A stretch of DNA of 32,757 bases from Chthoniobacteraceae bacterium (lineage in GTDB: Bacteria; Verrucomicrobiota; Verrucomicrobiia; Chthoniobacterales; Chthoniobacteraceae), in contig JAQGOL010000023.1 of NCBI GenBank assembly GCA_028293625.1, positions 1 through 32,757 of the forward strand, read 5' to 3'. Below, piece after piece: positions 27,303-32,757 of the stretch; position 1 is the first letter of the stretch, and each line of letters opens with the position of its first letter. A program made the position numbers and the translations under genes. The notes under the pieces were generated by a model that ran no database searches, was not told where the DNA came from, and saw only the letters and a list, made by a program, of their open reading frames with translations.

Positions 27303-28592
27303 GTGGAGAATATTTACGACGTAGCCATTATTGGAGGCGGACCCGCTGGAAGCACCGCGGCGACATTGCTCGCCCGGGCCGGGCGCTCGGTTGTGCTTTT
27401 GGAACGGGAAAAATTCCCGCGTTTTCACATCGGCGAATCGCTTTTGCCTTACAGCATGTCGATCTTTGAGCGCCTCGGGATTCGCGATCGGCTCGACGCG
27501 CTTTTTCTAAAAAAACATGGCGCCGAATTGGCCACTGCGTGCGGTGAACGCAACGTGAAGTTTTTCTTTAAGAACGGGTTTCGCCTCGACCACGCCTCTT
27601 CGTACCAGGTTGAGCGCGCGACCTTCGACAAGCTCCTGCTTGATCACGCAAAAGAAAATGGCGTCGAGGTCCGCGAGGAAGTGACCGTCGCAAAAGTCCA
27701 TTTTGGGGAGCAAAACGTTTCGTTGTCGGTACGAAGCGCAGCCGGCGAGGGCGAAGTCAATGCCCGCTATCTCATCGATGCAAGCGGACGCAATACGATT
27801 GTCGGTTCGCAGCTCAAATTGAAGAAAAGTTACGCCACTCTTCAAAAATTTTCCGTCTTCGCCCATTACGAAAATGTGCTGCGTGACCCGGGCCCAGACG
27901 CCACCCTGACCCGGATGGTGCGTGGTCATGACCGCTGGTTTTGGATGATCCCCCTGGGCGCAACCCGGATGAGCATTGGGCTTGTGATGGATATCGAGGA
28001 CTTCAAGGCGCTTCGAAGCAGCCCCGAGAAGGCGCTCACAGAGGCCATTGCGGAACAGCCAATCATCCAATCCCGGATGGCGGCCGCCGAGCGCGTCTCG
28101 GAAGTCTATTCCACGGGCGATTATTCGTACCGCAACTCCCAATTCACCGGGGAACGCTGGCTGCTAGCCGGAGATGCGGCCGGTTTCATTGACCCGGTTT
28201 TCAGCACCGGCGTGCATCTTGCGCTCGTCTCGGGAGAACACGCCGCCGACGCGCTGAATGTCATTCTCGATCACCCAAGTCGGCGGGCAAAGCTCTTTAA
28301 GGCATACGAAAAAAGACTCAACCGGGTCATGGATCTTTATCTTCGGTTTGTGAACGCGTGGTATCGCCATGAGTTTGCCGAAGTGCTCTCTCAACCGACC
28401 GAACGCTTCAACCTGCCCGGCGCCATCAACGCGGTGCTCGCCGGGAATTTCGACGGCGGCTTTGCCATCTGGTGGCGGATGCAGCTCTTCTACCTGGTGG
28501 TTTACCTTCAAAAATTCTATCCGCTCTGCCCGCGGCTTGGATTGCGTCCGCAAGCCGCCAATCCCGTCCCGGAACCGACGTGCGTCCCCTGA
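27303..28592 (+). CDS. Halogenase-like FAD-dependent oxidoreductase
   Basis: 429 residues from a GTG start. FAD-binding GxGxxG motif at the N-terminus (DVAIIGGGPAGSTAATLLARAG), the segment FHIGESLLPYS typical of tryptophan/phenol halogenases and geranylgeranyl reductase relatives, and W-F-W-M-I-P at 212-217, which matches the WxWxIP motif used to recognise flavin-dependent halogenases. The C-terminal GDAAGFIDPVFSTGVHLA stretch is also typical. The motif supports halogenase fold, not proof of halogenation: non-halogenating relatives share it. It likely acts on an ACP-bound or lipid substrate given its neighbours (ACP, acyltransferase, deacetylase). The gene is 54 bases upstream of the acyltransferase. 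Confidence 0.85.
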   Translation: MENIYDVAIIGGGPAGSTAATLLARAGRSVVLLEREKFPRFHIGESLLPYSMSIFERLGIRDRLDALFLKKHGAELATACGERNVKFFFKNGFRLDHASSYQVERATFDKLLLDHAKENGVEVREEVTVAKVHFGEQNVSLSVRSAAGEGEVNARYLIDASGRNTIVGSQLKLKKSYATLQKFSVFAHYENVLRDPGPDATLTRMVRGHDRWFWMIPLGATRMSIGLVMDIEDFKALRSSPEKALTEAIAEQPIIQSRMAAAERVSEVYSTGDYSYRNSQFTGERWLLAGDAAGFIDPVFSTGVHLALVSGEHAADALNVILDHPSRRAKLFKAYEKRLNRVMDLYLRFVNAWYRHEFAEVLSQPTERFNLPGAINAVLAGNFDGGFAIWWRMQLFYLVVYLQKFYPLCPRLGLRPQAANPVPEPTCVP

Positions 28593-28646
28593 TTTCTCAG
28601 CGCTGCCGGCACTTGCACGGCCTCGGATTGCGATTCCTCGGCAATA

Positions 28647-29525
28647 ATGGGTAAGATGTTTTATAGTTTGGGCGCGTTCAAAGCCGGGCTTGCTCTTGCG
28701 CGCCTGCTTCCGCGTTCAATGGCACATGCAATCGCGCCGGTTCTTGGGCGAATCGGCTACTGGCATAACCACGCCGGGCGGAAGGCGCTGCGCACCAACC
28801 TGGCGCGTGTGACGGATCGAATCGGAGAAGAGTTTGACAAGCTCTGCGCCAGTAATGTCACGCACTTTAGCCGGATGATCGCCGACTATTTACTTTGCGC
28901 GGGCAAACACAACCTCGCCCTCGAACTGCTGGAGGAATGGCGCGGGATTGAAAACCTCGAAAGCGCCCTGGCTCTGGGCAAAGGCGTTATCCTGGTGACC
29001 GCGCACCTTGGCAATTGGGAACTGGGCGCCACGCTGCTCGCCTTGCGCGGATTGCCAATGAGCATCATCACGCTGGAGGAACCGACCAGCGAACTGACCC
29101 GCTGGCGCGAGGAACACCGCCGCCAGCTTGGAATCAAGACGATCACGGTTGGCCCGGGCCACGACTTTGCGTTCGTGGAGATGATCCAGGCTCTTCGCCG
29201 CAATGAAATTCTCGCCATGCTCGTCGACAGGCCGTACGCGGGCACCGGCATTCCCGTGACCCTTTTTGGAAACGCGACCGATTTCTCCACCGGCCCCGCG
29301 TTGCTCTGGCAACACACCGGCGCCGCGGTCGTGCCGGCGTTTGTGCTGCGCAATCCCCGGGGCCGCTACATCTCGTTTGCCGATCCGACCATCGAGCTTG
29401 TGGCAAACAGCGATCCCCGCATTGCGCTCCAGGAAAACACCCAGCGCGTCGCGACCTATTTTGAGTCAATTATCCGCGAGCACCCCGAGCAATGGTTTAA
29501 CTACGTGCCGATCTGGAATGCGTGA
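28647..29525 (+). CDS. LpxL/HtrB-type lipid acyltransferase
   Basis: 292 residues. It carries the LPLAT core: HLGNWE at 120-125 (catalytic HX4E), then DRPYAGTGIPVTLFG (substrate-binding block) and FSTGPALLWQHTGAAVVPAF, matching the Lip_A_acyltransferase family (PF03279). It would transfer a fatty acyl chain from an ACP to a lipid acceptor at the inner membrane; a short hydrophobic N-terminus may anchor it. In lipid A synthesis the acceptor is Kdo2-lipid IVA; here, next to a halogenase-like flavoprotein and an ACP, the acceptor could be another lipid, as in aryl-polyene or flexirubin-type clusters. It is co-directional with the gene before it (54-base gap). Confidence 0.88.
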   Translation: MGKMFYSLGAFKAGLALARLLPRSMAHAIAPVLGRIGYWHNHAGRKALRTNLARVTDRIGEEFDKLCASNVTHFSRMIADYLLCAGKHNLALELLEEWRGIENLESALALGKGVILVTAHLGNWELGATLLALRGLPMSIITLEEPTSELTRWREEHRRQLGIKTITVGPGHDFAFVEMIQALRRNEILAMLVDRPYAGTGIPVTLFGNATDFSTGPALLWQHTGAAVVPAFVLRNPRGRYISFADPTIELVANSDPRIALQENTQRVATYFESIIREHPEQWFNYVPIWNA

Positions 29526-29624
29526 TCCAAACGCCCCTCAGATCCTCCGAGCAGAAAAACCGTCCGCTCCCTGCAAAAAGTGATTTACATTGCGGCATCG
29601 CAAACTAGCTTCTGCGTCCCGCTT

Positions 29625-29698
29625 TGCCTCATAGTGTAACGGTAGCACAAGTGACTCTGAATCACTTTGTCTAGGTTCAAATCCTAGTGAGGCAGCCA
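29625..29698 (+). tRNA. tRNA-Gln (anticodon CTG)
   Basis: A full cloverleaf folds by eye: 7-bp acceptor tgcctca/tgaggca, D stem gtgt/gcac with a GG-containing loop, anticodon stem agtga/tcact with 7-base loop ctctgaa (anticodon CTG, decoding CAG), 4-base variable region, T stem ctagg/cctag with loop ttcaaat, discriminator G, and an encoded CCA at 29696-29698. It is immediately followed by the integrase gene, so its 3' half is the likely attachment site of the island. Confidence 0.93.
29671..29698 (+). other. Probable attachment site (attL) in tRNA 3' end
   Basis: The T arm, acceptor 3' strand and CCA of the tRNA lie 53 bases before an integrase reading away from it. Tyrosine integrases of tRNA-targeted islands recombine in this part of the gene and leave an intact tRNA. 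The exact core cannot be set because no second copy is visible inside the window. Confidence 0.45.
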
Positions 29699-29751
29699 TT
29701 TTTACAGAGAGGGCGCTTCCAGAGTGCCAAGAAAGTGCCAAAATAACCAAA

Positions 29752-30942
29752 ATGAGCACTCCACGCGCACAGGTCACCAAGACGGATGCCAAGCGGAACA
29801 AATGGCCCAAAGTGCGGCAAATTACCCGAGCAACCGGCGTAACCGCGTGGCGCGTTGACTCTCGAATCAACGGAATCGGCGAACGTTTGTTCTACAAATC
29901 TGCCGCCGAAGCGGACACCAAGGCGGAGCAGTTACGCGTTAAGCGGCTCAATGAGGGCAAAGCCAGCGTCGTTTTTTCCGAGTCGCATCGGATCATGGCT
30001 GAACGGTGCATCGCCAAACTTGCCGAAGTCGGCGCTGATCTGGATCAAGCTACCGATTTCTTTTTGAAACACACTCGCCCCAAGGCAGGCGCCCGGACTG
30101 TCAAAATCCTGGCTGCGGAGTTTTTGAAGGCCAAACAGTTGGCTGGCCGCCGCGCGAATTATCTGAGTGTCCAAAAATACGTTCTCGGAGTATTCGAGCG
30201 AACGTTTGGAGAACGGGAGGTTCACACGATCGGTCATCAAGAGATTTCGGATTGGATGCACGCAAAGGAATGGGGGCTCCGGACCCGTGACAATTACCGG
30301 CGCGACCTGGGCAACCTCTTCAACTTCGCGATCAAACATAATTACGCGACCGTGAACCCACTGGAGAAAATCGAGGTCGCCACCCTGGACGACGCGCCAC
30401 CTGGCATCCTCACCGTTGAGCAGTGCTCAACTCTACTCTTTACCGCAGCCGAGTTCGAGGAAGGCGTGATGCTCCCCTATGTGGCGATAGGTCTCTTCTG
30501 CGGGCTGCGAGCGTCCGAGCTGGCAGCGCTGGATTGGGCCGAGGTCTCGCTCCCGGAGCGAACCGTTGAAGTGACAGCCGCCAAAGCCAAGACTCGGACC
30601 CGGCGAAACGTGACGATCTCCGATAACTTGGCGGCGTGGTTGGCACCGCATAATCGTCTAAACGGCCCGATTGCTCCCCAGGACGATCTCGCATATACGT
30701 GGGAACGCTTACGCAAGGCAGCCGGTCTCCGGATAAAGAAAACCCCGAACGGTCAAACAGGCATCCCTTGGCCAAAGAACGCAATGCGCCACAGCTTCGC
30801 TTCGTATCACGTCGCCCACCATAAGAATGCTCCCCTCACCTCTCTCGAGATGGGCCACGACAATCCTAATCAGCTTTTTTCCGCTTACCGGGAGCTCGTG
30901 AAGCCGAAGGCTGCCGCGGCTTTTTGGGAGCTTGCCCCATAA
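29752..30942 (+). CDS. int: Tyrosine-recombinase integrase of a tRNA-targeted island
   Basis: 396 residues. An N-terminal arm-binding part (basic, about 1-100), a core SAM-like domain (about 112-205, including RDNYRRDLGNLFNFAI), and the C-terminal catalytic domain. Catalytic residues are R253 (GLRASEL), R346 in the RHS box, H369 (MGHDN) and the nucleophile Y379 (SAYREL). The box normally written HxLRH reads N343-AMRH, so the first histidine is replaced by asparagine, a substitution I believe occurs in relatives. It should integrate and excise the island at the tRNA-Gln. The last 77 bases overlap the convergent XRE gene on the other strand. The repeated 'agtgccaa' (29722-29750 region) just upstream may be arm-type sites; this is a guess. 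Confidence 0.92.
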   Translation: MSTPRAQVTKTDAKRNKWPKVRQITRATGVTAWRVDSRINGIGERLFYKSAAEADTKAEQLRVKRLNEGKASVVFSESHRIMAERCIAKLAEVGADLDQATDFFLKHTRPKAGARTVKILAAEFLKAKQLAGRRANYLSVQKYVLGVFERTFGEREVHTIGHQEISDWMHAKEWGLRTRDNYRRDLGNLFNFAIKHNYATVNPLEKIEVATLDDAPPGILTVEQCSTLLFTAAEFEEGVMLPYVAIGLFCGLRASELAALDWAEVSLPERTVEVTAAKAKTRTRRNVTISDNLAAWLAPHNRLNGPIAPQDDLAYTWERLRKAAGLRIKKTPNGQTGIPWPKNAMRHSFASYHVAHHKNAPLTSLEMGHDNPNQLFSAYRELVKPKAAAAFWELAP

Positions 30943-31498
30943 TATCTCCTGAAATCCCCATCGAAACGATTGGAGTTTCCCCTTCATAAGCTTGGTTTAT
31001 CGCAATGTAATTGTCATGCTCGATTGCATCGGCAGTCCCTAATCGCTTCATAGCTGCACGATGAAACGACCGTTCAAGGTTCATGTGTTGGGTCATTTCG
31101 TTCATCCAATCATCAAAGCTAGCCAGCAGTGCCACGGCTTTCTGCTCTGATTGCGCGGCTTCAACGAGCGCGCGGAATTTCTTAATCAGGTGTTCGCTGT
31201 CTTTGGTGGCGTTTCCGTTTAGGTACTTCGCGTAGCCTTGGTTGTTTTTCAAGCGCTCCGCAGTGAGCCCTTGAGGGCCGAATGAAGGCGGTTTATTTGG
31301 GTCAAGATGCCAGGGGCACAGTCCATAAGTTGCAAGCAGGGCAATCCGGATGCTTTTGCTAAGTTCGCGGGATCCGCTCTCGATGGCGTTGATCGCCGAT
31401 TGCGATACACCAATGGAAGCAGCCAGCTGCGCCTGGGATAAGCCAAGGAGTTCGCGGATCTTGGCAAGCGGATGATTCGAAAGAGAAGGGCGAGGCAT
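30866..31498 (-). CDS. XRE-family helix-turn-helix regulator of the island
   Basis: 210 residues. The N-terminal HTH_3 domain is clear (IRELLGLSQAQLAASIGVSQSAINAIESGSREL, residues 11-45 roughly), followed by a linker, a helical middle (about 85-140) and a basic tail (PKKPRQ, PGKRKKAD) that overlaps the end of the integrase gene on the opposite strand by 77 bases. It is probably a phage-repressor-like regulator of the divergent small gene. A 22-bp palindrome overlaps its start codon and a second copy lies upstream of the divergent gene, consistent with autoregulation. The C-terminal part has no family I recognise. Confidence 0.85.
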   Translation of the reverse strand: MPRPSLSNHPLAKIRELLGLSQAQLAASIGVSQSAINAIESGSRELSKSIRIALLATYGLCPWHLDPNKPPSFGPQGLTAERLKNNQGYAKYLNGNATKDSEHLIKKFRALVEAAQSEQKAVALLASFDDWMNEMTQHMNLERSFHRAAMKRLGTADAIEHDNYIAINQAYEGETPIVSMGISGDIMGQAPKKPRQPSASRAPGKRKKAD

Positions 31499-31518
31499 TA
31501 ACCACAGTAGTAGTTATT
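31497..31518. promoter_or_regulatory. Operator candidate 1 (22-bp palindrome)
   Basis: Half-sites attaaccac and its partner gtagttatt around a 4-base centre; the consensus half-site of both copies reads ATTAACYAC. It overlaps the ATG of the XRE gene, the expected position for autorepression. Confidence 0.6.
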
Positions 31519-31545
31519 TTTCCCGAATAGCAAGTTTTCGATTGG

Positions 31546-31567
31546 ATTAACCACTAATGTAGTAAAT
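31546..31567. promoter_or_regulatory. Operator candidate 2 (22-bp palindrome)
   Basis: Same architecture as the copy 49 bases to the left (attaaccac, 4 bases, gtagtaaat). It ends 11 bases before the ATG of the divergent AlpA/Xis-like gene, so a bound repressor would block its expression. Two identical left half-sites in so short a gap make chance unlikely. Confidence 0.6.
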
Positions 31568-31578
31568 CGTCCGAGCAA

Positions 31579-31764
31579 ATGAATCGGGAACTACTCAATG
31601 CCAAGGCGCTCGCAAAGGTCATACCCTTTTCGGGCGTCAATGCCGTCAATGACCTTCGCCGCGCGCGCAAAATTCCAGCAATCAAACTGGGATACCGCAC
31701 ATTTCTCTATTCAGAGGAAGAGGTTCGCAAGGCGCTCGCCAAGCTCGAAATTCGCGCAATCTAA
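31579..31764 (+). CDS. AlpA/Xis-like small helix-turn-helix protein
   Basis: 61 residues: start LLNAKALAKVIPFSGVNAV, then a basic turn (DLRRARKIPAIKLGYRTFLYS) and a helix (EEEVRKALAKL). The 'I-x-x-x-K-x-G-x-R-x-x-F/Y' wing is that of the HTH_17/AlpA-excisionase families. Such proteins bend DNA to direct excision or activate integrase. It is divergent from the XRE gene with 80 bases containing two operators. Function as excisionase or as activator of further island genes to the right cannot be told apart. Confidence 0.75.
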   Translation: MNRELLNAKALAKVIPFSGVNAVNDLRRARKIPAIKLGYRTFLYSEEEVRKALAKLEIRAI

Positions 31765-31773
31765 TCGGCGCCC

Positions 31774-31941
31774 ATGACCACCCCGCCAAAAGAAAAGGGC
31801 GGCATCCAGGTTGTGAAGCTGAAAGCCGCCCGAAGTGAAGGTTGGGACGGCACGAAGCTAACAGCGGAGCCGCTGAAATCAAGAGCTATCGCGGAGCCGT
31901 CGCTTTTAAGCGCGGTTTGTGATCGGAGGGGACAGCCTTGA
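31774..31941 (+). CDS. Possible 55-residue hypothetical protein
   Basis: A 55-codon frame (ATG 31774, TGA 31939-31941) starting 9 bases after the AlpA-like stop: MTTPPKEKGGIQVVKL then a lysine/glutamate-rich stretch. I see no family, membrane segment or signal. Position directly behind the AlpA-like gene supports it being the next gene of an island transcript; composition is only weakly protein-like. Reported because it is too short for most gene callers. Confidence 0.35.
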   Translation: MTTPPKEKGGIQVVKLKAARSEGWDGTKLTAEPLKSRAIAEPSLLSAVCDRRGQP

Positions 31942-32305
31942 CTATACACTATAAGGCCGGGGCGGAGAGGACGACAGGGACAGTGACTTTATTGTAGTGC
32001 CGTGCCCAGTCGGACAGATGCAGTTGCCTGAGCTTAATTTGCCGCGTGCGGCTACGAACGAAGGCGTTCTAGCCTTGGCAAACGTGTCGTTGTCGCACAC
32101 GGACTCCTCCCTTGGGACATCCCGGCGGCGGACTGCCAATGTTTCCGCCCATAATGGAAGGTTACTTAAGAAGAACGCTACTCATAAAATAGAGGCGCTC
32201 ATCTGGCGGGATCGATGCACCAAAGGGAACTTAACAAGCCGATCCCGTTTGCCGACCACGAAATCAACCACACGCCGGGGAAACACCCAGCTGTCACCCG
32301 TGGCA
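31942..32305. other. Intergenic/degenerate stretch with repeat element
   Basis: 364 bases without a convincing gene. The plus-strand frame 31997-32431 is not protein-like and runs antisense into the transposase remnant. The left part (31973-32113) is one copy of a diverged ~140-base repeat; the rest holds no structure I can name. Confidence 0.5.
31973..32113 (+). repeat. Diverged copy 1 of a ~140-bp repeat
   Basis: Begins cagggacagtgactttattg and then continues with blocks that align by eye with the copy starting at 32615 (cgtgccc/cgcgccc, gcagttgcctgagctta/gtagttgactgaacta, and the 'aacgtgtcg/agacgtgcc' block). Roughly two-thirds identity was judged by eye, not computed. Confidence 0.5.
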
Positions 32306-32548
32306 TCAGGCTTTGGAGGGCGTGATCACGCCGCTTCGCAAATCGCGGACTGTATAAAGGCCGGGCATATCAAGCCGCTTCAGGGGTCGCGCCCCGCTCT
32401 CACGCCGTGCACCAAATCGGGCGCGGTTTGATTTAAAGAATTCCTCCACAAACGCCTTGCTGCCCAAAACCATCCCGTCACAGAAATAGCGCACCCGGCA
32501 TCGCAACGCATCGTAAAGTCCAAGCTTGCCTCCCGCTTTGAGGGCAGA
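32306..32548 (-). pseudogene. C-terminal remnant of IS200/RAYT-like transposase
   Basis: Reading minus strand from about 32548: LKAGGKLGLYDALRCRVRYF, then DGMVLGSKAFVEEFFKSNRARFG, an arginine-rich stretch, GLYTVRDLRSGV and a stop at 32306-32308. This resembles the C-terminal end of REP-associated/IS200-like (Y1) transposases found in Verrucomicrobiota. About 80 residues remain; the catalytic HUH-tyrosine domain is absent because the frame runs upstream into tandem repeats. So it is a dead fragment. Recognition is from memory of family sequences, hence the moderate confidence. Confidence 0.6.
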
Positions 32549-32567
32549 CTTGCCGCGGTCGGGATCA

Positions 32568-32651
32568 GGATCAGGGACAGAGACTTTATTGCAACGACGC
32601 GCCCGGAAGTCTGCGGATCAGGGACAGAGACTTTATTGCAACGACGCGCCC
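32568..32651 (+). repeat. Tandem 37-bp direct repeat, two perfect copies
   Basis: Copies at 32568-32604 and 32615-32651 are identical (starting ggatcagggacag, ending cgacgcgccc), spaced by a 10-base insert, period 47. The diverged third copy is at 31973. All three lie in the same orientation around the transposase remnant, as repeats at the ends of a non-autonomous or decayed IS200-type element might. Confidence 0.8.
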
Positions 32652-32757
32652 AACCGGCCGGATTGTAGTTGACTGAACTAACCGGTCCAAGGGTGGCCGC
32701 CAAAGAAGCCCTTCCAACCTCGGCAGACGTGCCGCGGTCGTGCAGTAACTCTTCACT
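32615..32757 (+). repeat. Copy 2 of the ~140-bp repeat (cut by window end)
   Basis: Starts with the second 37-bp repeat and continues with sequence alignable to 31973-32113, reaching the right edge, so its end is not visible. Confidence 0.45.

Noticed and set aside
27303-29525. Complete aryl-polyene gene cluster
   Set aside because: No ketosynthase, dehydratase or ketoreductase is present, so only a partial resemblance is claimed.
31997-32431. Plus-strand 144-codon frame in the island tail
   Set aside because: Low-complexity, antisense to the transposase remnant and across the repeat; no start signal.
32568-32651. CRISPR-like pair of repeats
   Set aside because: Only two perfect copies with a 10-base spacer, next to a transposase remnant; no cas gene and spacer far too short.
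29671-32757. Second attachment site (copy of the tRNA 3' end) inside the window
   Set aside because: I looked for the T-arm/acceptor sequence downstream of the integrase and found none.

Overview
The window looks like a chromosomal segment of a GC-rich Verrucomicrobiota bacterium. The phylum is an inference from gene content: a PEP-CTERM/autotransporter-repeat remnant, a large DUF1080-propeller-cytochrome c fusion of the PVC 'membrane-bound dehydrogenase' type, a Tat-exported Gfo/Idh/MocA oxidoreductase, a COG4299-type acyltransferase and multihaem cytochromes. Nothing in the window fixes the order or genus.

Layout. 1-421: tail of an unrecognised protein. 618-4015 (minus): a P-type cation ATPase translationally coupled to an ExoD-family membrane protein. 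4312-5255: a broken autotransporter-repeat/PEP-CTERM gene followed by a hairpin. 5435-9360: GNAT acetyltransferase (minus), then DUF2127 and DUF1345 membrane proteins, a TPR protein and an RhlE-type DEAD-box helicase (plus). 9417-13599: a cytochrome locus, with a cytochrome b-like membrane protein plus a membrane-anchored ten-haem cytochrome c on the minus strand and, divergently, a secreted c554-like tetrahaem protein. 13755-24648 (plus): secreted sugar-catabolism-flavoured genes, namely a 1443-residue NHL/CBM9-like protein, a Tat-exported oxidoreductase, a 1214-residue DUF1080-SGNH-propeller-HEAT-cytochrome c fusion, and a heparan-alpha-glucosaminide N-acetyltransferase-like membrane protein.

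24685-29525: a lipid or secondary-metabolite flavoured group on both strands. It has a GG-FAD oxidoreductase, an acyl carrier protein, a polysaccharide deacetylase, and divergently a halogenase-like flavoprotein and an LpxL/HtrB-type acyltransferase. No ketosynthase is visible, so the pathway is at best partial here.

29625-32757: a tRNA-Gln(CTG) followed within 60 bases by a tyrosine-recombinase integrase. Beyond it lie an XRE repressor and a divergent AlpA/Xis-like small protein sharing a control region with two matching 22-bp palindromes. This is the classical integration/control end of a tRNA-targeted genomic island. The far end holds degenerate repeats and the C-terminal remnant of an IS200/RAYT-like transposase. 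The island probably continues past the right edge; no second copy of the tRNA 3' end was seen inside the window.

The best candidates for something not yet described are the island control switch, the cytochrome locus (ten-haem protein with divergent CX4CH-containing partner), the halogenase-like/ACP/acyltransferase group with a tiny ORF overlapping the ACP start, and the four-module fusion enzyme whose SGNH module appears to lack its serine.
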